Notes under the pieces: generated by a model
Told to the model about the DNA's origin: nothing
The model's database searches: none
What the model saw: the letters and a program-made list of their open reading frames with translations, nothing else
Shown: positions 1 through 10,554 of the stretch, piece after piece
Numbering within the stretch: position 1 is the first letter of the stretch
Layout of the letters: every line of letters starts with the position of its first letter
Program-made: the position numbers and the translations under genes
Origin: Uranotaenia lowii
Lineage: Eukaryota; Arthropoda; Insecta; Diptera; Culicidae
Direction: 5' to 3'
DNA length: 64,000 bases
Assembly: GCF_029784155.1 (NCBI RefSeq)
Contig: NC_073693.1
Coordinates: 167,577,104 to 167,641,103, forward strand

Positions 1-154
1 AACTAACCGTTTTTCATCATTGCAGTAAATACAAATAGTTTTAAAAATAAAGGTTTTGGATGACACAATTAAATTTCGGCCAGTATTAATGACTCAATTA
101 GATAAGAAAATCTTTAATTTACTAGTACCAACGATTTCCGTGTAAGCAACATCA

Positions 155-237
155 TTTTTGTTATTTTTGTTATTTTTGTCATTTTTTTCAATTTCGTCAT
201 TTTTGTCATTTTTGCCTCTTTTGTCATTGTTCAGGAT
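155..237. repeat. Degenerate minisatellite, TTTTTGTCA-type
   Basis: About nine imperfect copies of a 9-10 bp unit (TTTTTGTCA, TTTTTGTTA) run head to tail. The same unit reappears at about 656-737, right after a dispersed repeat. Open frames through it code for Asn/Lys runs and are not genes. Nothing else is recognised between 1 and 370. Confidence 0.75.
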
Positions 238-370
238 CGCCCCTGATGGCAGGATCGATAGCATCAGACCTTTCTTTACTGAATAAAAATACGCACTCAT
301 TCTCAAAACATTACAAATTAGTGGACTGTATTACCGAACTTAGAACCACAGTACAATTATTCCGACACAA

Positions 371-441
371 ACTCTGGCCTCTCTGGGCCTCTGACTATAG
401 CCATGCTGGCCTCTGACTCTGGCCTCACGGGCCTCTGATAG
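371..441. repeat. Short GC-rich tandem motif
   Basis: Irregular repetition of GGCCTCTGACT and GGCCTCTCTGG, at least five times in 70 bp. It is much richer in GC than its surroundings and borders the dispersed repeat that starts near 463. Confidence 0.6.
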
Positions 442-462
442 TGTTGCTGTGATCCGTCTCCG

Positions 463-655
463 ATGGTGGTTGGCTAGGAAAGAGACCGAGCCTTGGGCTG
501 GATTTGGCTGGACCCTTCAGAAAACCCGAGGCCCGAGGAAAACCGATGATAATTTGGCGCGCAACGCCAACCGTTAATGCTAGCAGCATGGCGATGCTGC
601 TACTGAGCCTTTTCTATTATAAGGGTGGTTCAATTGAGCTCGTTCGTTCCAGAAC
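463..655. repeat. Dispersed repeat X, copy 1
   Basis: It aligns, same orientation, with about 45160-45355. Shared blocks include GGCTGGACCCTTC/GAGCTGGACCCTTCGG, CCGTTAATGC and CGTTCCAGAACAGT near the right end. A TTTTTGTCA minisatellite follows (656-737). The 45-kb copy is followed by sequence also present at about 53885-53990, so X may be part of a longer retroelement, perhaps an LTR. No coding capacity is seen. Confidence 0.65.
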
Positions 656-737
656 AGTCATTTTTGTCTATTTTGTCATATTTCTCATTTTTGTAATTTT
701 TTGTCATTCGTTTTCTTTGTCATTTTCGTCATTTTAA
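656..737. repeat. Second TTTTTGTCA-type minisatellite
   Basis: Seven or eight degenerate copies of TTTTTGTCA/TTTTCGTCA directly abut repeat X. Same unit and orientation as the array at 155-237. Between 738 and 1163 I see only AT-rich sequence. Confidence 0.65.
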
Positions 738-2194
738 AAATTTCTATTCCAGCATTTTTGATTTTTTGGTCCCTTGTTTTAATTTCATTATCGTTTTGAA
801 TGCTTTATTATGTAACTAGAATTCCTTATTTAAACTTAAAATTCTTCTCATAAACTCTAGTTTTGGTTTTTAAATTGAATAGCAAACTTTCCTAAAGATT
901 TTAAAGGTAAGACGGAAGAACATGTTTCTGAATGAGATCTCATTTCTTGAGCTTCCCAAAAAAGATCCCTCTCTTGGAAGAAACATTTTTATAAAATAAA
1001 GATAATGACAATCCATTTTTACAAAAAAAAACATCTAAAATCTTCAAATTTTACTACAGCTCTCAAATTGAAAACAACTGCTCCAAATTTTGAATCAGGG
1101 ACCTGTTGAAAACGCAGGTTTCAGTGGTGGAGTAGAGTTATCTTTTTTTTTTTGTTGGTATTTTAAACCAATTGAGGCCCTTAGAGCCAAAGGGGTATAA
1201 GTGCATAAAACCTGATTTCGAGAAAAAAGCACTTGAACTTCGTTGTGTTCCAGTAAATTCCATAGATATTTTTTAATAAATTTTTTTCATGTGAATGATT
1301 TTTCTAAATAAAAACAAAGCATTTTGCAACATTTTCCCAAAAAACAACGTTTATTTGACGTTTATTGAGGCGATACATATTTTTTAAATTTGGTACTTAT
1401 ACCCCTTTGGCTCCAAACACATGCACTTATACCCCTTTGCCACCAAATAAATTCACTTATACCCCTTTGCCACCAACAAATTTTCACATCCAGGTTTTTT
1501 GATCTTATTTATATGGGTAAGAAACCATAAATATTCATTGCTGCAAGAGTCAATTTGTTTTCGTATAAATATATTTTTTGTTGTTTTGATGAGAAATATA
1601 CTCTGGTACAGTAGGTTAAGAGATTTTAAGGCTGAAGATCGACCTGGTCTTGGCAACTTCTACTAAATCTCTCCAAACAACGTTTTTTTCATCAAGATTA
1701 ATTTATAATAATTCGTGAAAGGTATTTTCCACTAAATTCCAATCACCACGTGTTTTGTACGTCTTTGCCTAATCAATTGGGTATTGGAATGGGACTTGCG
1801 GTCACTCTGAGTTGGTTTTTTACAGTAAATTAACGATAGGCGCTTCAATATTAACCCAATTATCTCGTACAAATATTTTTTTTTTGTACTTTATAAGCCT
1901 TTCATCCGTGACACACTTCATATATCCAGAAATCAGGAATTTGTGATCCGCTAATTTGTTATTGAAATAGAAAAAATAATTAAATATATTAATTTTTTTT
2001 TCTACTAGAATTATCACTAAATGCAATCAGTTGAATCATAGTTGATGGTAAATTTTTAAACATCATCAGCTATTCAAAAGAAAAGTGAATTACATTAATT
2101 TTAAAATTTTTTGGTCCCGATGAAAAAACATTACTTTCATGAAATCAAGTTAGGGTTGGTGGCAAAGGGGTATAAGTACATCAGTTTAATGGAC

Positions 2195-2245
2195 TTTGGA
2201 GGCAAAGGGGTATAAGTGCAGCACTTATACCCCTTTGGCTCCAAA
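2195..2245. repeat. 51-bp near-perfect palindrome
   Basis: Arms 2195-2219 and 2221-2245 are inverted copies with one mismatch in 25 bp around a single central base. They are two abutting inverted copies of the ACTTATACCCC motif of the surrounding element. Confidence 0.85.
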
Positions 2246-2391
2246 CAAAAAGGAAATTTCAGTAAGCACGATTTTTTCAACGAGATCTAAACATAGCAAA
2301 ATAGTGAAATAAAATTATGATTAAAATAGTATATGAAGATTGACAGTCAAGGATTCGTTCTAGATGGTTATCTCGATTTTTTCCATTTTGT

Positions 2392-2668
2392 CACTTATAC
2401 CACAGAGAACAGACGTACAAGCTCGAACAAAAAATCTTCCAAAAAGTGTGTAAAATTTCAAATGCTGACATTAAAAAAATACGTTAGAAATTGACTTGAA
2501 ATAGTGCAATCTATTGTGCCGTTCAAAAGTTACAAATCAAATTTTCAGGTGGCCAGTTTTCGAAAAGGCCCAGCCAAAAGAAACAGAAATTTTTTTCAAA
2601 ACTATCGTTGGAAATTTTACACAAGTTTCGTGGGCTAGCTTGTATGTCTGTTCTCTGTGCTTATACCC
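2392..2668. repeat. Inverted repeat inside the 1164-2697 element
   Basis: Left arm about 2392-2425 (contains CACAGAGAACAGACGTACAA) and right arm about 2635-2668 (contains TTGTATGTCTGTTCTCTGTG) are inverted copies, with weaker complementarity continuing inward. This could be an inserted snap-back MITE or a terminus of the host element. Confidence 0.65.
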
Positions 2669-2881
2669 TTTTGGCTGCAAGGGCCTCAATTGGTTTATTC
2701 ATCCCCATAGAGTTATCTTTATTCAACTTTGTTCGTCAAGTCCTGAAATAACTACACATTACATTAGCGATAGCTAAATATTTGGCACTTTCCACTTCTC
2801 ATATTCCCTAACCGGGAAAGTTCTCATTTCTCAAGAAGTAAAATGAGATTACTACTCATTATTTCTGGAAACACTGTTGTG

Positions 2882-3236
2882 TTACCACGAAACTAGTTTG
2901 AGAAATCTCTCTTGACCATGTGATGATTTAAACATTTGTACTGTTATCATCATCACCATCCTATTGTTCTCTGCAATCATCAATTGCGAATTGGACAAAG
3001 CAAGAGGAACCGAAACACTTTGTTTTGGTTTCGTCGCGGTGAAATAATATGTTCCGCTAATGGATCGGCCCGATCCGGAAAAACGGTTCTGCTGCATGCA
3101 TCTGAAACCGTAGGTATCAACAGGACCAAATGCTCTGAAAAAGCAATTGAGCAAAGTTCCTGGATCAGCTCTCAATTTGCAATCTTCATACTCGGTATCG
3201 TCTATTTTTCCTATGCAGTAATGTTCTTGGCAGATG
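2882..3236 (-). CDS. Possible decayed odorant-binding-protein-like exon
   Basis: A minus-strand open frame of about 115 residues can start at an acceptor-like site (TTTTCCATCTGCCAAG) near 3220. The first 50 residues contain the segments TEYEDC, DPGTLLNCFFRAFG and VDTYGF. Their rhythm recalls the C2-C3 region of insect odorant-binding proteins, but the second cysteine of the expected CxxxC is Ala and the downstream part has no OBP pattern. No donor or partner exon was found. It could equally be a chance frame. Function should not be assigned from this. Confidence 0.2.
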
Positions 3237-3906
3237 GAAAATTCTTTTAACAATCATGCTCGGAACGACTTTCACCTTCAAGTAAATTGTCGGAACTACG
3301 GATAGTAATTGTGGGTTAATGAAAAAAAAAACCAGAAAATGCTTCGAACATACCCAAATCGTATCCAAAACCTCGATTTCTTCAGCTGCCGTTTAGTTTT
3401 AGAGGAGCCTGATCATGTGTCCCTTAACACACTCACCGTTCCCTAACACTTGGAATGTGATGTTTGTGTAGAGGGCAGTTGCTTGTTTGTAAAACTAATT
3501 CCAGACAAATCTTTCGGCTGATGAAAGTTGCCACATCACATTTTCCGTTCGGGAAACTTAAATTTAACGAAAATTTAACTTTAAAAATGTTTTTTTTAAA
3601 CATTTCTGATATAAAAGTTTAATTTTCTTATCATATTCTTCGATCCGATGTTAAGAAATGTTCCATTTAATACCGAAAATTTAGAATTTTTTCTCGCGTT
3701 TGGAAAGAATAGGTACCTCGCTTTTTGACATTTGAATTCCTAACATCATCATTTTGATCGCAGTGCCCTCTGAAAGTCGTTTTGAGCTGCACATTGCCAA
3801 AAACAGATAAGTGCAGATTGGTTTTTACCAGTGAACGCCACCACCGAGCAGGAGCTTGCAATTATCGAATCGACGATAACTTGCGGGGTGTTTCAGATCT
3901 ATGTTG

Positions 3907-4353
3907 TTTATCTATAGGTTCTTATTTAATTTTTGGCATTTCGGCGAGTTTTAAAAATTCAAGGTAGAATATTTAGAAAGAACATGAAAGTATTATAGGT
4001 GGAAAGATCAAAGCTAGAGCGACTAGCTTTGACTAGCGAGAAATTGAATAGTTGGTGAAAATGTGAGCAGGGCTTTTGTTTTGTGAACAGCTTTTGAACT
4101 ACTTGCGTGATTCTTTGCCGCGCGCCGTTTCAATGTTGATAGGAAGCGATGAAGAAACCCATCGCATTCCTACCCACATTGAAACACGGACGGGTCGAAC
4201 ACATGAGATTGTGTCCGACCGGGCATCTATAATACTTTCATGTTCTTTCTAAATATTCTACCTTGAATTTTCACAACTCGCCGAAATGCCAAAAATTAAA
4301 TAAGAATATATCCCGGCGGCGATTAAAATAAGATAACAGAATTTATCTATAGG
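3907..4353. mobile_element. Foldback element FB1 with asymmetric tail and 12-bp direct repeats
   Basis: Arms of about 80 bp (3920-3998 and 4228-4307) are inverted copies; both contain ATTTAGAAAGAACATGAAAG or its complement. Inside, a second stem pairs GTTTCAATGT near 4128 with ACATTGAAAC near 4180. The element is flanked by the exact 12-mer TTTATCTATAGG (3907-3918 and 4342-4353). Between the right arm and the right direct repeat lies a 34-bp tail with CGGCGATTAAAAT and no counterpart on the left. The same tail core lies at the same place in the 21-kb foldback element. No ORF is seen. Confidence 0.7.
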
Positions 4354-5561
4354 TGGGGACAACCAAAAGTTTAAATATTAGTTCGTTGTATCCATACAGT
4401 TGTTTATGAACGATTGTGATTTAAAGCGACGCCATAACAGAGTCAAGTTATAAGCACCCAAATGTAGCCATGAATAGGGGAACATCCCCTATTATGCGCC
4501 ACCTAAGTGAATCGCGGATTTTCTATGTATTCCACGTACAAATTTTGTTAAAAATAGGTGTAATCATTGAAGAAAAGTGTTTTCTACAAATGCCTATGAT
4601 TTTTTATTACTCAAATTGTTATAGTTTCTTCAAAAACTTGATTTTTAAAAACCATATTCAAAGCCACAGAACAAAACTGTGTAACAAATACGCGCCGCTG
4701 TGTATTCAATACGCGCCAAGCAGCCGAACATACCCGAGAGTAGCCGAAGACCGAAAATACACCAATACTTACAGACACTTTGACTGAAAAGAAAATCAAA
4801 ATGGATTAATCAAAATTTAAAAAAAAAAAAAGGAAAAATAGATTTTTTGGGCTGAATTAACGTTCAAAATGGCCTTTTTGAAAAATTAATGTAATTTCCA
4901 GCCTACTACGATTGGCGCGTTATAACGAGCCCATGGGCCGTGATAAAACATACCCATAAAAATCATACCTTGGCGAGTTCAGTATGATTTTTTAGCATAC
5001 AATCATAGTTTAGATTTTCCTCTATCGATGTGTCAGAAAATTTTGTCTTATTCGTTTTTCTCTGCTTGGTGACACCTTACTAAAAGTGTTTTAAAATTTA
5101 GATCAAAATGAAGAAAAAACTAAATTGTGAAATTATCACGACACAGGGGCACTTTAAGGAAAAATTCATACTTGCCATGACCAACCACAGCATTTATAAC
5201 AAATTGGTAATATTTTGCAGACTTAAAATGTTTCAGATTCTTCAAAACAATGGTGGCGCGTATTAGCCACATGGGGCGTTATATGGTTTTCCCCCCTACT
5301 TATTAGGAGGAATGTTTGGGACGCAAATAAACTTGTTTATTATTTAGAAGAAAAGCGTCGCCATGTTGTGCGTCAGAAAGAAAAAGCGTAAATGAAAGGT
5401 TGCTTTGGTTGTGATTTATGAAATTACATGAAACGTTGTATGCCGTCGACTTGGCGACTTCAACGTCGAGGCGCTCATGAACGTTTGTGACGTAGCAATC
5501 AAAACATTGAAAAAACTGATTCTCACACTCGTGCAAGGGTACTCTTGTTCCCACCTATAGA
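4344..5561. mobile_element. TIR element with CTATAGGTGGG ends, split by a TA element
   Basis: The left end TCTATAGGTGGGGACAA is mirrored by TTGTTCCCACCTATAGA at about 5546-5562. The interior is interrupted by the TA-flanked element at 4477-5296. Removing that leaves about 400 bp without an ORF, with partly inverted subterminal blocks around GCGACGCC and GGCGAC. Foldback FB1 abuts its left end. Superfamily unknown. Confidence 0.5.
4477..5296. mobile_element. TA-flanked MITE-like element, family M1, copy 1
   Basis: It begins TA|GGGGAAC and ends GTTTTCCCCCC|TA. The left end carries TTATGCGCCACCTAAG and the right end GCCACATGGGGCGTTATATG, which are imperfect inverted repeats. A second copy, in reverse orientation, spans 10555-14264 and is split by a LINE. 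The near-complete agreement of the two copies fixes the limits. TA target duplication suggests a Tc1/mariner or pogo-type source. No intact ORF. Confidence 0.8.
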
Positions 5562-6087
5562 CAGACGGTAGCAACGTTACACGATTTGTCTATGTATCGT
5601 GTGACCAACATCTTTTGGATAAGTGGTCGTAAATCTCGTTTTTAAGCTTTTTTTTCCTCAGATTTAAGCTTTTTTTGCCTTGAGAGCATAGGAGACGAAA
5701 GCTTAAATCTGAGGAAAAAAGCTTAAATCTGTCAAAACGAGGGGAAAAAAAGGGAAATCTGAGAGATGTGCTCCATACGGTTTGAATAGCGTTGCCGCCG
5801 CCTGCCTTAGATAAACCACATAGGGCCAGATGGGGTTCCAACACAGACGGCGGCAACGTTACACGATTTGTCTATGTATCGTGTGACCAACATCTTTTGG
5901 ATAAGTGGTCGTAAATCTCGTTTTTAAGCTTTTTTTTCCTCATATTTAAGCTTTTTTTGCCTTGAGAGCATAGGAGACGATAGCTTAAATCTGAGGAAAA
6001 AAGCTTAAATCTGTCAAAACGAGGGAAAAAAAGGGGAAATCTGAGAGATGTGCTCCATACGGTTTGAATAGCGTTGCCGCCGCCTGT
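5562..6087. repeat. Two tandem copies of a TIR MITE, period about 282 bp
   Basis: Each copy starts CAGACGGCGGCAACGTT (first copy CAGACGGTAGCAACGTT) and ends GCGTTGCCGCCGCCTG, which are inverted repeats. The bodies are nearly identical and contain inverted CAGATTTAAGCTTTTTTT blocks flanking a short spacer. The second copy starts at about 5844. Minus-strand frames of 70-90 codons across them are by-products of the repeat. CAG...CTG ends would suit a hAT-type MITE, but 8-bp duplications are not clean. Confidence 0.75.
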
Positions 6088-6164
6088 TGCCATCGCTTGT
6101 TCTAAAAATAGCTGCCTAGCTTGTCACACCGCTGTGCATGATTTTCAATCGATCGATTTCAGAA

Positions 6165-6784
6165 GGTACATTTCCTACTCCGTGGAAAATCACATCAAGC
6201 TCACTCACTCACATAAGTAAAGAAATGTTCATCGTGTAGTGAATTTCAGGTCAATATCGATTCTTTGCTGCTTTTCCAAAGTGCTAGTTAGAAGTCCTGA
6301 TATACGAGAGAATCTATTCAGCAGCCACTCCAATACTCACCAATGTCCAGCACGGGTTCATCGAGATACGATCAATCTTTACAAACCTAATGACAGCGAT
6401 TGGCATTCTGCAACAGGTAGAAAACTGCAAGTAGATTCGATATACGTAGATTTCGCTAAGGTTTTCGACAAAGAACCTCACAGAATCGTAAGAGACGAAC
6501 TTGATCGATATGGATTTCCCGAGTGGGGAACTAAAAGGCCGTATTCGTATTTGCTAATCCGTCAAGGCTTTATAAACATTCGTGGAACTCACTCCTCCGT
6601 GTTCGACCTGCCGTCTGGTGTTCCGCAGGGTAGTCATCTTGGACCGCTTGTCTTCGTGATTTCAACATTCCTTCAGTCCCCGAAACTGCTGTTTGCAGAT
6701 GACCTTGAAATCTACCGGACCATTGACTCGATATTGGATTGTGTTGCGCTTCAGGAGGACGTCAAACGTATATATAAGCTATAA
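6165..6784 (+). pseudogene. LINE reverse transcriptase fragment (CR1/Jockey group)
   Basis: This is part of a non-LTR reverse transcriptase, which copies element RNA at a nicked target. A frame open from 6239 to 6784 shows the palm motifs in order: NFRSISILCCFSKVL (usually NFRPIS), VDFAKVFDKEPH (usually YTDFSKAFD), LPSGVPQGSHLGPL and LLFADDLEIYRTI. Weak homology starts upstream near 6165 in another frame, so there is at least one frameshift. Endonuclease and C-terminal parts are missing. It is truncated by the dead mariner to its right. Non-functional. Confidence 0.75.
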
Positions 6785-6789
6785 GCTTT

Positions 6790-7653
6790 AACCTCACGTC
6801 TACGAATACGTGAGTGACTTCTCTCTCGAAAGAGTAACCTTCATTTAAGACCTTGAAAATGTTGCGCAATCCAATGTTGGGTTTTCTTCGTTTTGTGCGC
6901 CGGCGCCGAGTCCTGTTGGAAAACTCAATCCCTGGAACCAAAATGTCGACGTGCCCACGGTTCGACGACATTCTGTAGAACTAGTTCCCGATATGTATTT
7001 TGGTTGATCTTCACTCATTCAGGGACAAAAACTAGCGGAGTCCGGCCATCACTGGTGATTCCGGCCCAAACCATCACCGATGCTGATTTCTGTCGCCGGA
7101 TGGCCGTCAGCAAGTCGGCATTGCTTCGTCATCTGTCTGGCAAACCGAACTCTGACGTCCTGCTTATTCACGAACTGCTGTACGGTGAAGAGTTTCTCGT
7201 CGGTAAACATGATATTCTTCAACGGTTGAACCTTCCTTCCGCGGCCCTCTTCAGCAGCGCCTTCGCCCTTTTTACCCGTTCTTTTTTCTGCTTCACCGTG
7301 AGGTCTCGAGCCTTTTGGATCTTGTAGGGCTTGGTCTGAAGTTTATCTTTCAGGATCCGACGGAGACTTCGACCCGATATGTTGAGAACCCCTGCCAATT
7401 TAGTGGCACTACGACGAGTATTTCTCTCAAGGCGCTTCTAGACGATTTTCGCCATGGCAGGTGTCACCACAGTAGGTCGGTGCCCCCCACCATACCGTTT
7501 TTTGGCACTTCCGGTCTCCAGGTATCTTTTTACTGTACGGTATACAAAACTTCTGCACACGCTCATATCGGACAGCTCTCGAACTATGTCCTTCTTCCGT
7601 TTGCCAGCTAGGAACAAGGCAACCACAGCGCTACGTTTCTGTTCGAGATCCAT
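6790..7653 (-). pseudogene. Tc1/mariner transposase pseudogene
   Basis: Reading from 7653 leftwards, the N-terminus (MDLEQKRSAVVALFLAGKRK, then a YRTVKRYLETG helix and KRYGGGHRPTV) is the helix-turn-helix region of a Tc1/mariner transposase. After an in-frame TAG near 7437 the frame continues with RRSATKLAGVLNISGRSLRR and KKERVKRAKALL. A frameshift follows near 7230, then IMFTDEKLFTVQQF (first catalytic Asp), a VWAGIT-like block, and FQQDSAPAHKTKKTQHW (second Asp). The third acidic residue region is missing, cut at about 6790. Stops and frameshifts make it dead. The cognate TIR is at 7800-7813. Confidence 0.85.
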
Positions 7654-7813
7654 TTTTTTGCGGATAACACCTGATTACAAAAGTAACACTTACATCCAAT
7701 GATAGCTTAGACTTAATGTTAACAAAGCGACGAGGGGTCGTTCAATACTGTTTCGTGTGCAACGAAATAATTACTGTTGAAGTAATGTAGCAGTTCAATT
7801 GCCGGACCCTGTA
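7654..7813 (-). mobile_element. Mariner 5' non-coding end and TIR
   Basis: Read on the minus strand, the element starts ACAGGGTCCGGCAATTGAAC at about 7811 and runs to the transposase ATG at 7653. ACAGGGT with a flanking TA is typical of Tc1/mariner ends. The opposite TIR is absent. Confidence 0.6.
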
Positions 7814-9380
7814 TGTTTACGAAGAAAAAACTTTACAACTATCTTTGCAACGATTTTTTCTCATCACCTTTTTTCACCACATTCAATCTTTGCTACCCTT
7901 GGATAACCTATTGATAACCTTGTCTTTCTGTAGAAGATTCTCCCAAACCTATAAGTTATTTTGAATTCTAGATTTATTGAAAAATACGAAAAGTATCGAT
8001 TGAAAGTATCAAAAAGTTGCTGGTAGAGAAAAAAACGCGTTGATTGCATATGCCATCTAACTTTTTCTCCAGGTAGCCTAAAATTGAGATTTCAACTTAG
8101 TGAGAATAACATGTTTAATGAAGTGTTTTAAAAACAACTGATAACCATTTGAATAGAAACTGATATCAAACCGTGTAAAAATCGTGGAACATCCTTCGAA
8201 AATTGTAATTCCATTCGTTACCAATATTTTCTCATCTCAAAAACAAACAACATTTGCGTATCTTCTGAAAGTAAATGCCTTTGCAAAGGCATGTCATAAG
8301 AAGCTTATGTGAATTGGCATCCATTGCGATATTAAATATTGGAAGCGTTCTTAGTCAACTAATATTCTAACCTTTTTCATTTCTACTCTCTCCCGACAGC
8401 GTGTGGCCAGCGGTTTAACAAAACGAGAATGTAAATTATAATTTTAACTATTCTTAGTGAGTAATAGGGAAAAGTTTCAAAACTACAGAAAACACAAGAA
8501 CAAAATATCGGGTGCAAACTAAGCGAGTGTGCATGGAAGCCAGTAAATGCCTGCGATTTCTCGAACCTGGTAAAATATATGGTTTGAGTGATCGTTCAAT
8601 TACTGAATGAAAGTGTCAACAACTAGAAGCGAATAAATGTGAAAATTTAAACAAAAAAGGAAAGCTACTTCCACCGGCAAGTTTGTGGCTTGTGGCGAGA
8701 CGCTAGCAGCTAGTGATGTGAGCCGATATTCGGCAAACGACGACGAGCATCGTTACGCGTACGCGTGCACTTGAATTTTAACGAGTTTCATGATACAAAA
8801 TACCCCAGAACATCGCAACAGAACATTCGGGTGGAACATCCCGGAATGACGACCGTCGGCGGTGCGGTTTAGGTGTATGTAGTGCAAATGGGCTTGAGAG
8901 AAGTAAGAGCTTTGTGCAATATCCGTAAGTGTTAATCGTAATGTAAACCTTTCTTTGTTTCCAAACGCACCCAGAAGGAAAATCCTTACTTTTTGCGCCA
9001 GGGAGAAAAAACACATGTTTGAATTTACTTAAATCAAATTGTATTACTTTATATTGATTGTTTCGGTTTGTCGTCAAAATGAAAAGCTGAACAAACTTCC
9101 TTTTCGAAACAAAAATCCTTACTAATACTGGTGATCGAAACCCCCAAAACATTCCATTTCGAGCATTCCGATTGCCGCACTGTTAGCAAGAAAAGTATTG
9201 AAACTGCTGGCATTTTATCATAAACAAAGCACGCAAAATAGTCCATTGTTGATTTTGTTTTACCCCATACCTATTTGTTGCTGCCATCAAGTGAAAAAGA
9301 GAGAAAAGCTTTTTAAGGAAAACACAATAACTGATATACGAACCTAGCATTTTACAAAATCTACCGATTATAGTGAATAT
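7814..9380. other. Low-repeat AT-rich stretch, no gene recognised
   Basis: No terminal repeats, transposase or convincing exon was seen. It contains an 18-bp perfect palindrome, ATGCCTTTGCAAAGGCAT, at 8275-8292. Minus-strand frames at 8753-9398 overlap one another and look like chance. Confidence 0.4.
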
Positions 9381-10460
9381 AAAACAAAAATAAATCACAG
9401 CACCAACAGAACGAACATAGAAAACAGAAAATCAACCCACAAAGACAGGTGAATAAACAGCAAAACAAACAGAAATAGCAAATGAATCAAACTATATTGT
9501 ATTAAGTAGCAATTTCCATGGACAAGTTTCAATCGAAGAAAAAATAACGTGCAAGTTAATGTACATACAAAAATAAAAGAAAAAACTTGTTCGCAAAAAA
9601 AAACAGAAACAGGTTTAGGAAGTCAGCTTTTCTCAATCGAACTAGGAGGCAAGGAATCTGTACAGGAGAAACAAGGATGACAGCGAATTTAAAACGAATT
9701 TACGAATCACTCGTCGTCCGTTGATGATGAGTTTTGAGTGACCCCAGTGTGTGAGCGAGACAGATCGAGTGAGATAGTGAATGAGAGACAGAGACGAAGT
9801 TGCTTTGCAAAAGTACTAATAATTTAAGCTGGACACGAAAGTGACGATTGTGATTAGTCGGTAATTAAATTAAAACAAAATTAAACTGCAGAAAGTTAAA
9901 TACAATTGTGTACATAAGCTACTTGAGAATAAAACATAATTGATAAACGCAAAATCAAACAAAAATACAAGGATAAAAGTAAGTTAAACAATTGTAAAAA
10001 AAACAAAACTATTTAAATAATCGGTGAGCAAAACGAAAAAAAACTGGTAGGCACGAATTAAAGCATAAGATTCGATTTTGGATGCAAAGAGTAATAGATT
10101 TGGTTTTTCGAATTATTATTTAATCGACAGACGAAAGCAAAAAGTACATGCATGGGAAATTTTCTATGGAAAAATAAAAACCTTCAAAAACAATTATTGA
10201 GTTGAGAACAGACACATAAAAAAAAACAAACAAAACAAAAAACCCACTAGCGAACGCAAAAGGGGAATCCATCCCCCCCGATTCTCTGCGAGAAATTCGG
10301 TCGTGTGAGTAGGAGTTAAGGAATTGTTTATTATTCTATTATGGAGATAATAATTAAAATTATATTATAATGAGAAAAAAACCTTGTAACGATTGTGAAT
10401 GTACATTGGAAAATTCGAAAGACGGTATTAAACTATTATTATAAAAATTGAAGTATTGTG
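9380..10460 (+). other. A-rich, strand-asymmetric segment resembling a long 3' UTR
   Basis: For about 1.1 kb the plus strand is rich in A with scattered CAAAAC, AAATAAA and AACAAAC runs and few T-runs, unlike neighbouring symmetric AT-rich DNA. Several AATAAA-type hexamers occur. The asymmetry ends near 10460 (TATTAAACTATTATTATAAAAATTG). This could be the 3' UTR of a plus-strand host gene whose coding part lies outside or upstream, or an old retroelement tail. No ORF supports either view. Confidence 0.3.
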
Positions 10461-10554
10461 TTGATTTTTTTCTGCTATCCGAACGTTTTCTTTGTGGTCA
10501 ACAAACAGTTTTGAGCTTGATGACAAATAGAGGAAAAGTAACGGGAAACGTATA

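Larger units (their letters stand above)
1164..2697. mobile_element. TIR element built from an ACTTATACCCCTTTGGC motif
   Basis: The outer ends are inverted repeats. The left runs from TAAACCAATTGAGGCCCTT into AGCCAAAGGGGTATAAGTGC. The right is its near-exact reverse complement, ending CCTCAATTGGTTTA. The motif ACTTATACCCCTTTGSC recurs about eight times, in both directions, near 1184, 1394, 1425, 1454, 2158, 2197, 2221 and 2659. The 13-mer TAGAGTTATCTTT occurs just outside each end (1133-1145 and 2708-2720) and may be a target duplication or part of a longer terminus. No transposase is seen, so it is non-autonomous. The family is not recognised. Confidence 0.75.

Noticed and set aside
155..737. 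CRISPR-like regular repeats
   Set aside because: Units are 9-10 bp, degenerate and contiguous without spacers; a simple minisatellite in a eukaryotic context.
5590..6093. Two similar minus-strand ORFs as a duplicated gene
   Set aside because: The frames are the bodies of two tandem MITE copies; similarity comes from DNA-level duplication with inverted repeat ends.
6893..7702. Plus-strand frames of 80-144 codons
   Set aside because: They are antisense to the mariner transposase remnant, which explains the open frames.
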